Assembly: GCA_945863085.1 (NCBI GenBank)
Contig: CAMBCD010000051.1
Location: 1 to 12,066 of the forward strand
From: Bordetella parapertussis
Lineage (GTDB): Bacteria; Pseudomonadota; Gammaproteobacteria; Burkholderiales; SG8-41
DNA length: 12,066 nucleotides
Direction of reading: 5' to 3'
Part shown: positions 1 to 8,166 of the stretch, in pieces
How positions within the stretch are numbered: position 1 is the first letter of the stretch
Layout: each line of letters starts with the position of its first letter
The notes under the pieces: generated by a model
Seen by the model: the letters and a program-made list of their open reading frames with translations, nothing else
Told to the model about the DNA's origin: nothing
The model's database searches: none
Translations under genes and position numbers: made by a program

Positions 1-170
1 CGCAGCCCCCACTGTGCGGCAGCGGCACGCGCAGGCGCGAGGCCGGCGAGTTCATCGTGATCGGTCAGCGCCAGCATGTTCACGCCGCGCAAAACGGCGC
101 GCTCCACCAGTTCGGCCGGACTGAGCAGGCCGTCGGAACAGGTGGAATGACTGTGTAGGTCGACTTTCAT
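1..170 (-). CDS. PHP-domain metal-dependent phosphoesterase, N-terminal fragment
   Basis: The minus-strand frame opens with ATG at 170 and runs off the left edge, leaving 56 complete codons. The N-terminus has the PHP signature: H6 and H8 in the HSHSTCSDG segment with D13, then D37-H38-D39 in LTDHDE. These are the first metal ligands of the PHP phosphoesterase fold. The family includes the YciV/TrpH proteins, known as RNase AM or 3',5'-nucleoside bisphosphate phosphatase, which trim RNA ends and hydrolyse nucleotides in the cytoplasm. The visible part fits that subgroup, but the fragment is too short to exclude other stand-alone PHP enzymes. There is no Shine-Dalgarno sequence in front of the start, only an AT-rich stretch (171-198). 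The gene is divergent from the DUF1223 gene. Confidence 0.85.
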   Translation of the reverse strand, partial: MKVDLHSHSTCSDGLLSPAELVERAVLRGVNMLALTDHDELAGLAPARAAAAQWGL

Positions 171-306
171 TAAAATTTCAATAAAATCAATTAATTAGAT
201 GAGTATCGCTGGCATCATATCAAACTTCAACGGAATCGCGCAGGTGCGGCCCGCAAAGTGGCAAGTGCCAGTGGTAAGTAATAACCGCCTGACGCGACTA
301 TCTCGC

Positions 307-1092
307 ATGTCCATATCACACAAGCTCATCATCACTGCGCTGGCTCTGATACTCACTAACCCCGCTGCGGCCAGCACCTGCAGCGCCGAATCGGGTAAAT
401 CCCGGGTAGCATTGCTCGAGTTGTACACCTCCGAGGGTTGCGACAGCTGCCCGCCCGCCGATCAGTGGTTCAGCAAGTTGCCGCAGCGCGGCTACACGCC
501 ACAGCAGGTGCTGGCGCTGGCCTTTCACGTCGACTCCTGGAATTACCTCGGGTGGAAAGATCCTTACGCGCAGGCGCAGTTCAGTGTCCGACAACGAGAC
601 GCCAGCCGCCGCAATCAGGCTCGGGTAGTCTATACCCCGCAACTACTGCTGGATGGGACCGACTACCGGCGCGGCATATTTGATGACGATCTCGGACAGC
701 GCATCACTGCCGGCAAGGCGCCGGGTGCGCAAATCAGCATGAGAATCGATACCGGGGACACACAGCCGCGATTACGGGCAAGGATCAATACTGTTTCCGA
801 TTCGGCGCAGGCTTATGCTGCGATTTACGAAAACAATCTGGTTACTGAGGTGGCTGCGGGCGAAAACCGCGGCAAACGCCTGCGTCACGATTTTGTGGTC
901 CGTGAACTGTACGGTCCGTTTGCGGTGACTGTCGCCACACCGCTGAACCTGGACCAGGTCATCCGCAAGGATCGAGTATGGAAAACGGCCGATCTTCATA
1001 TCGCCGTTTTTGTGCAGGACACCCGGACCGGTGCCGCCTTGCAGGCGCTGGACCTGCCGTGGTGTAGTACCGGCCAATCAAGGATGCTTTAA
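307..1092 (+). CDS. Secreted DUF1223 family protein, thioredoxin-like fold
   Basis: With ATG at 307 the product has 261 residues. It begins with a typical signal peptide: a short basic start, a hydrophobic core (IITALALIL) and a cut near AAA/ST around residue 22. The open frame extends upstream to an ATG at 199, but the 36 extra residues would bury the signal peptide, so I prefer 307; neither start has a clear ribosome binding site. The mature part matches DUF1223: LELYTSEGCDSCPPAD carries C45 and C48 as a CxxC pair, followed by a family-type HVDSWNYLGWKDPYAQ segment. This CxxC position is that of a thioredoxin-like redox centre. The protein would act in the periplasm, but the substrate is unknown for the family and I do not assign one. 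It is flanked by a divergent PHP gene and a same-strand membrane protein gene 74 bases downstream. Confidence 0.85.
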   Translation: MSISHKLIITALALILTNPAAASTCSAESGKSRVALLELYTSEGCDSCPPADQWFSKLPQRGYTPQQVLALAFHVDSWNYLGWKDPYAQAQFSVRQRDASRRNQARVVYTPQLLLDGTDYRRGIFDDDLGQRITAGKAPGAQISMRIDTGDTQPRLRARINTVSDSAQAYAAIYENNLVTEVAAGENRGKRLRHDFVVRELYGPFAVTVATPLNLDQVIRKDRVWKTADLHIAVFVQDTRTGAALQALDLPWCSTGQSRML

Positions 1093-1132
1093 AAACAACG
1101 GCTTACCAGTGCCCGCCGGGTAACGATTGGGC

Positions 1133-1138
1133 TATACT
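1133..1138 (+). promoter_or_regulatory. Putative -10 element for the duplicated membrane protein
   Basis: TATACT lies 28 bases before the ATG at 1167, in the 74-base gap after the DUF1223 gene. No good -35 hexamer is seen 16-18 bases upstream, so the call rests on the -10 match and on position alone. Confidence 0.4.
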
Positions 1139-1166
1139 CGGAAAAACTCAGGGGGCGCCTCCGGGC

Positions 1167-1721
1167 ATGAACAGAAATCAAAGCATTGCGCTGGCCGTTG
1201 CCGTGGCCAATCTGCTGCTGATCACGCTGTTCCCGCCGATAGACCAGTATTCCATCGCGTCTTCGGCGGTACCCGTATTCGCCGGTTTTTATTTCATTGC
1301 CGGCAGACCGCTGATGAGCGTCGTCAATGCCGATCTGCTGACCATCGAGGTCATGGTGGTCTTGATCAACCTCGCCATCGCCTGGCTGCTGCTGAGCGAC
1401 AAATCTGCCGGCATAAAAACCCGCAGCATGAGCCTGCAGAATACTTCGCTGCTTTTCACCGGCATCAATCTGGTGCTGATGCTGCTGTTCCCGCCGATGG
1501 AATCCGTATTTGCGCTGACCAAGGCTGCGATCCCGACGTTCGAAGGCTTCTATTTCATTTTTTCGCAGAAGCCCGCACACGTGATCGTAGAAACCCTGCT
1601 CTACCTGGAAATCATGTTCATCCTGGTCAACGGTGCGCTGCTGTGGCTGATTTTCCGCGACAAGCGCCCGCCCTCGGACGAGGAAATGCGGGCGGCGATG
1701 CAGCAGTTCGCACGCAAATGA
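1167..1721 (+). CDS. Small integral membrane protein with an internal tandem duplication
   Basis: This 184-residue protein has four predicted membrane segments (about residues 7-22, 55-76, 93-110 and 141-163). Residues 15-79 and 101-166 are two copies of one module. Each copy starts with N-L-x-L and LFPP (21-24 and 107-110), continues to an A-x-P-x-F-x-GFYFI block (ending at 44 and 131), and ends with an E-x-M-x-x-L-x-N helix, W and a D-K pair (78-79 and 165-166). By eye about 27 of 65 aligned positions are identical with one gap, so this is a true repeat and not general hydrophobicity. I do not recognise the family and assign no function. There is no signal peptide; a short charged tail (167-184) follows the last helix. 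The start is supported by CAGGGGG about 11 bases upstream. The gene stands alone and faces the HNH gene across a hairpin. Confidence 0.8.
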   Translation: MNRNQSIALAVAVANLLLITLFPPIDQYSIASSAVPVFAGFYFIAGRPLMSVVNADLLTIEVMVVLINLAIAWLLLSDKSAGIKTRSMSLQNTSLLFTGINLVLMLLFPPMESVFALTKAAIPTFEGFYFIFSQKPAHVIVETLLYLEIMFILVNGALLWLIFRDKRPPSDEEMRAAMQQFARK

Positions 1722-1723
1722 CA

Positions 1724-1743
1724 ACGGCGCCTGCCGGCGCCGT
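1724..1743. terminator. Hairpin between convergent genes, possible terminator
   Basis: A perfect 8-bp stem, ACGGCGCC with GGCGCCGT around a TGCC loop, lies 2 bases after the stop of the membrane protein and 19 bases beyond the stop of the convergent HNH gene. There is no strong T-run on either side, so termination may be weak or factor-assisted. Confidence 0.5.
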
Positions 1744-1762
1744 CTATTGATCGTTATTGAAG

Positions 1763-2401
1763 CTAACGCGGCTGATGCAGCCGGCTTTGCGCCGGCACGT
1801 GTTGCGCGAGAAATTCCATCTGGTCGGCAAGGATGCGCCGGTTGGTGAGAATCAGGTACTCGGCGCGGTTCGGCACATACGGCAGGTACACCAGCTCCAT
1901 GCCAGCGCCTTCCGGCGTACGGTCGCTTTTGCGCTCATTGCAGGCGCGGCAGGCGGTCACCACGTTCATCCAGGTATCCCGGCCACCCTTGGAAAACGGC
2001 ACGATATGGTCGCGGGTCAGGCGTGTACCGGTAAAGCTGGTCGCGCAGTATGCGCAGATCTGGCGATCACGGTGGAACAGCTCACGATTGTTCAGCGGCG
2101 GCACCTGGTTGAACGACTTCATCGCCATCGCCTTGCCCTTGATGGCGATGATGCTGGAGCCGCTGATCATCGAACGTTCGCCGGTGATGCGGTTCATGCC
2201 GCCGTGCACGGTAAACGCCTGCTTGCCCATGCTCCAGGCCACCTGATCCTTGGCGTAGTAGTAGCAGGCGTGCTGCCAGCTGATCCAGCGATGCGGCACG
2301 CCGTGGGTATCCAGCGTCAGGATCAGCGGGAACGGGCGGACAGCCGCCGGGTCATTCAATGTAGGGTGATAGCCATCCATTGCGGGCAGATTTTTATCCA
2401 A
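1763..2401 (-). CDS. HNH endonuclease family protein
   Basis: The product has up to 212 residues. The C-terminal half carries a zinc-stabilised HNH domain: C116-x-x-C119, the catalytic D131-H132 in TRDHIVPFSKGG, N146, then C151-x-x-C154-N155-x-x-K158. The four cysteines are the structural zinc site of the ICAYC..ACNERK type of HNH nuclease. The N-terminal 100 residues contain a conserved-looking W-x-x-A-x-x-Y-Y region that I cannot link to another domain. HNH enzymes of this kind cut DNA non-specifically or at sites; the target is unknown here. There is no neighbouring methylase, intein or phage gene, so it looks like a stand-alone chromosomal gene. The longest start is TTG at 2401 with a weak GGATGA upstream; ATG at 2380 (205 residues) lacks a ribosome binding site but is equally possible. 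The frame is closed by a stop at 2444-2446. Confidence 0.85.
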   Translation of the reverse strand: MDKNLPAMDGYHPTLNDPAAVRPFPLILTLDTHGVPHRWISWQHACYYYAKDQVAWSMGKQAFTVHGGMNRITGERSMISGSSIIAIKGKAMAMKSFNQVPPLNNRELFHRDRQICAYCATSFTGTRLTRDHIVPFSKGGRDTWMNVVTACRACNERKSDRTPEGAGMELVYLPYVPNRAEYLILTNRRILADQMEFLAQHVPAQSRLHQPR

Positions 2402-2507
2402 AAAATCATCCAGAAATGACGCATGTTGAAATGCCGCAACAATTTACCAGATTTTTGAATATTTGGAAGTTTTTGGCCTCCGGCTGGCCGCCCGGCACCG
2501 GTCGCGT

Positions 2508-2513
2508 TATACT
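2508..2513 (+). promoter_or_regulatory. Putative -10 element upstream of rhlE
   Basis: TATACT within GCGTTATACTCC lies 212 bases before the rhlE start. No clear -35 hexamer is present at the right distance. If used, it would give a leader of about 200 nucleotides. Confidence 0.4.
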
Positions 2514-2724
2514 CCGCCAGCGTGATTTACCCCGTTCCATATCCCCGTTCACTCCCGGGCTCACATCCACATCCGGCGTCGTTGTCGATCCAGCCTAGCG
2601 GCTTTGCGCGCCTGCGCCGCGCGCCATGATGGCCCGGCCGTCACCGGTTTGTATCCTTCCTGGTTAGCGCCAGCTTTTAGCGCGATCTTTAGCGACGCTT
2701 ATTTACCCACGCTTTTTACTCATT
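2514..2724 (+). promoter_or_regulatory. Long, repeat-bearing leader region of rhlE
   Basis: The gap between the divergent HNH and rhlE genes has no credible coding sequence. Its first part (2402-2475) is AT-rich. Further on there is a very GC-rich self-complementary stretch (about 2606-2625, GCGCG and CGCGC arms). Three copies of TTAGCG start at 2664, 2677 and 2689, spaced 13 and 12 bases apart. The rhlE ATG follows a pyrimidine-rich stretch (CTTTTTACTCATT) with no Shine-Dalgarno sequence. Some bacterial DEAD-box helicase genes (csdA/deaD is the classic case) have long regulatory leaders; whether this one acts so is inference. Confidence 0.35.
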
Positions 2725-4161
<1,437 letters not shown>

Positions 4162-4176
4162 GCTTTGCGCTGATTC

Positions 4177-4917
4177 GTGGAAGCGCTGACCGCGGCGGAA
4201 CTGCTGTACTTCTGTTTCATCATTTTCATGTCCTACGCCATCCGCGGCAGTTCCGGATTCGGCGGCGTCACAGTTCCGTTGCTGACCTGGATACTGTCGC
4301 TGAAAACCGTGGCGCCGCTGGTCACCTTCCTCGGCCTGATTTCTTCCGCCGCCATACTCCGTACCGCCTGGCAGCATGTCTCATGGCTGGACCTGCGGCG
4401 GATCCTGCCTTCCACCGTCATCGGTGTTGTCATCGGTGCCTATTTGTTCAAAACCCTTGATGCACTGACACTGACGCGCCTGCTCGGCGGCATCGTGCTG
4501 GCGTACGGTTGCTACGCACTGATCATCACCTGGCGGCGGCCGCGCAGTACGCCGTTGCCGATGCGCGTGATCACGCCGGTCGCAGGCGCCATCGCCGGTT
4601 TTGTCGGCACCATGTTCGGCTCGATGGCCGGCATGTTTTATGCGATGTACCTCGACATGCTGCAGCGCAGCCGCGACGTATTCCGTGCCACAGCCGCCGC
4701 TGCGCTGTTTGCGCTGGGGATTCTGCGCGGCGGGGCCTATGTCATCACCGGTGAATTTACCCGCGACGTGATGATTGCCTGCGTCGCGGCATTGCCGATG
4801 ATGGGGCTCGGCATCTGGGCCGGCAGCCGCATTCACGCGAACCTCAACGACCTCGCCTTCAAGCGAATGGTGGCGATCATCCTGATGCTCAGCGGCCTGC
4901 CGCTGCTGCTGCGCTGA
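4177..4917 (+). CDS. TSUP family (TauE/SafE-type) membrane permease
   Basis: This 246-residue protein is almost entirely hydrophobic, with about seven or eight membrane segments (near 8-20, 31-60, 76-92, 102-119, 131-158, 170-190, 197-218, 228-245). It shows the two-half pattern of the TSUP family: a glycine-rich turn RGSSGFGG (23-30) before PLL in the first half, and AGFVGTMFGSMAGMF (140-154) in the second. TSUP proteins move sulfite, sulfoacetate, thiosulfate or other small anions across the inner membrane; the exact cargo cannot be read from sequence. The start is GTG at 4177, just after an in-frame TGA at 4171; ATG at 4228 would cut into the first helix. There is no ribosome binding site, so translation may be coupled to rhlE, whose stop is 15 bases upstream. 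The following rhodanese gene supports a sulfur role. Confidence 0.85.
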   Translation: MEALTAAELLYFCFIIFMSYAIRGSSGFGGVTVPLLTWILSLKTVAPLVTFLGLISSAAILRTAWQHVSWLDLRRILPSTVIGVVIGAYLFKTLDALTLTRLLGGIVLAYGCYALIITWRRPRSTPLPMRVITPVAGAIAGFVGTMFGSMAGMFYAMYLDMLQRSRDVFRATAAAALFALGILRGGAYVITGEFTRDVMIACVAALPMMGLGIWAGSRIHANLNDLAFKRMVAIILMLSGLPLLLR

Positions 4918-4924
4918 CCGCGGC

Positions 4925-4930
4925 TATAAT
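4925..4930 (+). promoter_or_regulatory. Consensus -10 element for the rhodanese gene
   Basis: A perfect TATAAT lies 8 bases after the permease stop and 30 bases before the rhodanese ATG. The -35 region would fall in the permease 3' end (about 4902-4907, GCTGCT) and is poor. The multi-rhodanese gene may thus be transcribed on its own as well as by read-through. Confidence 0.5.
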
Positions 4931-4959
4931 TGCGCCTCATTTTGATTTAAAGGTTACCC

Positions 4960-6546
4960 ATGGCACAAGCCCGCTCCATGACCCCGGCCGAACTGCAAAA
5001 CGCATTACACGACGGCCGCGAAATCGCGTTGCTGGATGTCCGCGAAGACGGCGAGTTCGGCGAAGATCATCTGCTATTCGCCACTCCCCTGCCGTACAGC
5101 CGCCTGGAACTGGGCATAGGCACATTGGTGCCGCGCAAGAACGTGCGCATCGTACTCTGCGACGACGGCGTCTCCGGCGTTGCGCAGCGCGCTGCTGCAC
5201 GGCTTGCTGCACTGGGTTACAGCGACATCACTGTGCTTGAGGGCGGTACGCGCGGCTGGAAAGCCGCCGGTCATGTATTGTTCAAGGGGGTCAACGTACC
5301 GAGCAAACTGTTCGGCGAACTGGTCGAGCATGCCTACAACACGCCGCGGATCTCCGCCCAGGATCTGGTGAAAATGAAGGAGTCCGGTGAGGATTTCGCG
5401 CTGTTCGACGGCCGCCCAGTGCACGAACATCACAAGATGACCATTCCCGGCAGCACCTGCTGCCCGAACGCGGAACTGCCGTACCGGGTGGCGAGCATGG
5501 TCAAAAATCCGAAAACCAAAATCATCATCAACTGTGCGGGACGCACCCGCTCCATACTCGGCGCACAGACCCTGATCAATTTCGGCATCCCCAATCCGGT
5601 CTATGCGCTGGAAAACGGCACACAAGGCTGGTATCTGTCCGACCTGAAGCTGGAATATGGTTCGGCGCTGCAGTATCCGGATCAGATCGATCCTGCAGCA
5701 CTGCCGGCACAGCAGCAGGCAGCCCGGGCATTGATGGCGCGCTTCAGGATACGCATTGTCGGTGCCGCCGAAGTCACCGCATGGTTCGCGGAAAGCGACC
5801 GCACGACCTATCTCTGCGATGTGCGCACACCGGAGGAATTCGCTGCCGGCAGCCTGCCCGGTGCGCAGCACACGCCCGGCGGGCAGTTGATCCAGGCGAC
5901 AGACCAGTGGGTGGGCGTGCGCAATGCCCGCATTGTGCTGATTGATGGCGGCGAAATGGTGCGCGCCCCGGTGGTCGCCAGCTGGTTGCTGCAACTGGGC
6001 TGCGATGCCTTTGTACTCGAAGGCGGTGTCAAAGCCCCCCTCGCCGCAGTAGCTGCGGCCAATCCGGCGCTGCCGGAATTACCGTTGATCAGCACTGATG
6101 AATTGCAGAAACTCGTCAATTCCAAAGCCTGCACCGTGTTCGACGTCGGCCTCAGCATGGCCTATCGCAAGGCACATATCCCCGGCAGCCGCTGGAGCAT
6201 ACGCACGCGCATTGCGAAAGATGTCCAGGGCGTGAAAACACCAATCGTGCTCACGACAGAGGATATGGATGTCGCGCGGCTCGCGGCGACTGAATTGCTC
6301 GACGCCGGTATCAGCAACATCCGTTTTTATGCCGGAGGGGCAGCTGCGTGGAGCAAAGCCGGCCATCCGACCGCAGCATCAGCGGAAATTCCTGCTGACA
6401 GCGAATGCATCGACTACCTGTTTTTCGTGCATGACCGCCATGCCGGCAATCGTGCCGCGATGAAACAGTATCTGGCGTGGGAGACCGGTTTGATGGCGCA
6501 ACTGGGTGCACAGGACAAGTCTGTTTTCCGCTTGCCGGCGCACTGA
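4960..6546 (+). CDS. Protein with four tandem rhodanese domains
   Basis: This 528-residue protein has four rhodanese (sulfurtransferase) domains at about 8-107, 130-233, 265-362 and 375-470. Each has the D-V/G-R or equivalent strand, a central IVLx/IIIN strand leading into the active loop, and an E/N-G-G/T-x-G/A-W-like end (EGGTRGW at 94, ENGTQGW at 218, AGGAAAW at 458). Domain 1 has C67 (IVLCDDG) and domain 2 has C192 in a full CAGRTRS loop, the position that carries the persulfide. In domain 3 the equivalent residue is I328 (IVLIDGG) and in domain 4 T432 (IVLTTED), so these two should be inactive. A tail (481-528) of unknown role follows. Similar multi-domain proteins pass sulfane sulfur in the cytoplasm; there is no signal peptide. 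The start is fixed by AAAGG 6 bases before ATG. It follows a TSUP permease by 42 bases. After the stop, a 56-base AT-rich spacer without a clear hairpin separates it from a convergent receptor gene. Confidence 0.88.
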   Translation: MAQARSMTPAELQNALHDGREIALLDVREDGEFGEDHLLFATPLPYSRLELGIGTLVPRKNVRIVLCDDGVSGVAQRAAARLAALGYSDITVLEGGTRGWKAAGHVLFKGVNVPSKLFGELVEHAYNTPRISAQDLVKMKESGEDFALFDGRPVHEHHKMTIPGSTCCPNAELPYRVASMVKNPKTKIIINCAGRTRSILGAQTLINFGIPNPVYALENGTQGWYLSDLKLEYGSALQYPDQIDPAALPAQQQAARALMARFRIRIVGAAEVTAWFAESDRTTYLCDVRTPEEFAAGSLPGAQHTPGGQLIQATDQWVGVRNARIVLIDGGEMVRAPVVASWLLQLGCDAFVLEGGVKAPLAAVAAANPALPELPLISTDELQKLVNSKACTVFDVGLSMAYRKAHIPGSRWSIRTRIAKDVQGVKTPIVLTTEDMDVARLAATELLDAGISNIRFYAGGAAAWSKAGHPTAASAEIPADSECIDYLFFVHDRHAGNRAAMKQYLAWETGLMAQLGAQDKSVFRLPAH

Positions 6547-6602
6547 TCGCCCATTTAATTTACTAATAAAATCAAATACTTATAATAATAACGCAGGCAC
6601 GA

Positions 6603-7610
6603 TCACGGCACGTTGCGTAAACCCAGAATACCGACCAGCGCATCCACATCGCTGGCATATTCAGCCACCGCCGCCACGGTCTTGGCGGAATCAAGGAAAT
6701 TCCAGGCCCACAGGTTGGCTTCCAGGTCTTTTTTCCATTCATCCTGCGCCGCCAGTTCGGCGTAACGCGTTTCCCAGAATTTCACGGCACCGGTGTCAGT
6801 GCCTTTGGGCGCGATCACGGCGCGGAAATTGGTCATCGTGCCCTTGATGCCCTGCTCTGCCCAGGTTGGCACAGCTGCCAGCGCGCCGCCGAGGCGCTGC
6901 GGCGAGGATACGGCAATCGTGCGCAATTGCCCGCTACGCACATGCGGCACAATTGCGGAAACGGCTGTGGCCACCGCATCGATATGGCCACCCAGCATTG
7001 CAGTTACCGAATCCGCGCTGCCTTTGAAGGCGACAAATTTCACCCGTCGCGGATCCACACCGGCACGCTGCAAGGCCAGCGCCGCCGACAGGTGGTTGGC
7101 GCTGCCGATCGACGTCGATACGCCGATCACCACCGAACCGGCATCCTTGAGCAGACGTGCGGTTAAATCACGGCCACTCGTGATCGGCGAATCGGCACGC
7201 ACCGAAACCGCAAAAAATTCATCGAACAGCATTGCGATCCAGGTGAAATCGGTGTGCGCGTAGGGACTCTTGCCGATGGCCCTGCTGATCAACACATTGA
7301 AATTGCCGATCATCTGGTAATGCCCGTTGCCGGCGTGCTGGTTAAGATAGTTCCAGGCAATCAGGTTGCCGCCCCCCGGTTTGTTGACGACCGTGAGCGG
7401 GCCTTCATACAGGCCTCGCGCCTGCCACAGGCGCTGGATCAGCCTTGCCGTTTTGTCTGGAGCCGCGCCGGGTGCGGTACCGACGATGATTTCAACCACA
7501 CTGTCGGGCTTCCAGCCGGTCGGTTGTGCCTGGATGCTGCCGGCGCATAACAGCAAAAACAACAATCCGTACAACGATCCTGTACGTATATGACCCGCAA
7601 GCGTCGACAT
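6603..7610 (-). CDS. Bug/TctC family periplasmic solute-binding protein (divergent member)
   Basis: This 335-residue protein has a signal peptide (hydrophobic core YGLLFLLLC, cleavage near IQA/QPTGW, residue 28) and the Bug architecture: VEIIVGTAPGAAPDKTARL (about 39-57), the NKPGGGNLIAWNYL block (about 76-89), GSANHLSAAL (about 168) and FKGSADSVTAMLGGHIDAV (about 195-213). In this family the loops after beta-1 and around the PGG bind a dicarboxylate-like ligand between two lobes. The receptor would act in the periplasm and deliver a carboxylate to a TctAB permease, but no permease gene is nearby. The start at 7610 is supported by a strong GGAGGAG 7 bases upstream. It is clearly less like the two receptors at 9593-11664 than those are to each other. 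Its promoter region overlaps that of the divergent thioesterase gene. Confidence 0.88.
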   Translation of the reverse strand: MSTLAGHIRTGSLYGLLFLLLCAGSIQAQPTGWKPDSVVEIIVGTAPGAAPDKTARLIQRLWQARGLYEGPLTVVNKPGGGNLIAWNYLNQHAGNGHYQMIGNFNVLISRAIGKSPYAHTDFTWIAMLFDEFFAVSVRADSPITSGRDLTARLLKDAGSVVIGVSTSIGSANHLSAALALQRAGVDPRRVKFVAFKGSADSVTAMLGGHIDAVATAVSAIVPHVRSGQLRTIAVSSPQRLGGALAAVPTWAEQGIKGTMTNFRAVIAPKGTDTGAVKFWETRYAELAAQDEWKKDLEANLWAWNFLDSAKTVAAVAEYASDVDALVGILGLRNVP

Positions 7611-7639
7611 TTCGTTCTCCTCCAGCCGGTTTGAATTTT

Positions 7640-7667
7640 TTGATCAGGCAACTGCGGCCAATATAAC
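7640..7667 (+). promoter_or_regulatory. Divergent promoter region between receptor and thioesterase genes
   Basis: On the plus strand TTGATC (7640-7645) and TATAAC (7662-7667) are 16 bases apart and would start a transcript about 50 bases before the thioesterase ATG. On the minus strand TATATT (7665-7660) lies in the same spot and could serve the receptor gene, about 50 bases before its ATG. The two would overlap, so expression may be mutually exclusive; this is inference. Confidence 0.45.
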
Positions 7668-7723
7668 AAAGGCTTGCGGTGTTAGCATGCGCCTTTCAAA
7701 ACCCAGACTGGATGTTATAGCCC

Positions 7724-8164
7724 ATGGATGAATCCGCAGCACGCCAGGCTTTCGAGCAGGCACTGGCCACCTATGAACAGGACTTCGGAAAATTTTTCCT
7801 TGCCCGTCTGTTTGGCCTCGAACTGAGCTACACCACGGAAGAATGCCGCATCATTTTCGACCTGAAGGATTTCATGTTCAACCCCCAGGGCGGTCTGCAC
7901 GGCGGCATCAGCGCATTTGTGCTCGACATTTCGATGGGCCACCTGCTGCATCGCACGAGCGGCGCCGGTGCAACACTGGAAATGAAAGTGCAGTATCTGA
8001 AAGCCGCAAAAGCCGGCCGCCTGACCTGCGTTGCACGCTTCATCCGCCACGGTCGCAGCATTTCATTTCTGCGCTCGGAACTGGTGAATGAACAGGGTGA
8101 AATGATCGCCTGCGCGACCTCCACCTGGAAATCACTGAAACCGACCACGGCCAAGGCCGGTTAA
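7724..8164 (+). CDS. PaaI/YdiI-like hotdog-fold acyl-CoA thioesterase
   Basis: This 146-residue protein has the length and motif of a single hotdog domain. The signature is NPQGGLHGGISAFVLDISMG (53-72): an N-x-x-G turn, H59-G60-G61 at the start of the central helix, and D68 where the acidic catalytic residue often sits in the PaaI group. A second conserved stretch, MKVQYLKAAKAGRLTCVARFIRHGRS (about 87-112), is the long strand pair of the fold. Such enzymes hydrolyse CoA thioesters, often phenylacetyl- or hydroxybenzoyl-type, in the cytoplasm as tetramers; the real substrate is not readable. The start ATG at 7724 has only a weak upstream GGA. The PIN gene begins 2 bases after the stop, which suggests tight translational coupling in a three-gene cluster. 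Confidence 0.85.
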   Translation: MDESAARQAFEQALATYEQDFGKFFLARLFGLELSYTTEECRIIFDLKDFMFNPQGGLHGGISAFVLDISMGHLLHRTSGAGATLEMKVQYLKAAKAGRLTCVARFIRHGRSISFLRSELVNEQGEMIACATSTWKSLKPTTAKAG

Positions 8165-8166
8165 TC

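Noticed and set aside
1127..1750. Plus-strand open frame of 207 codons overlapping the duplicated membrane protein
   Set aside because: Its protein is rich in Arg, Ala and Gly with no domain, and it overlaps a frame with membrane segments, an internal repeat and a ribosome binding site.
1757..2419. Plus-strand open frame of 220 codons opposite the HNH gene
   Set aside because: It is rich in His, Arg and Ala, as expected for an antisense frame. The minus strand carries a complete HNH motif set.
5074..5994. Minus-strand open frame of 306 codons opposite the rhodanese gene
   Set aside because: It shows no recognisable domain, while the opposite strand encodes four rhodanese domains.
6581..6586. 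TATAAT between the rhodanese gene and the convergent receptor
   Set aside because: It lies in an AT-rich spacer between two gene ends, has no -35 partner and would only drive antisense RNA into the receptor gene.
7530..7550. Possible lipobox (LLLC) in the receptor at 6603
   Set aside because: The residue before Cys is Leu rather than Gly, Ala or Ser, and a normal signal peptidase I site (IQA/Q) follows.
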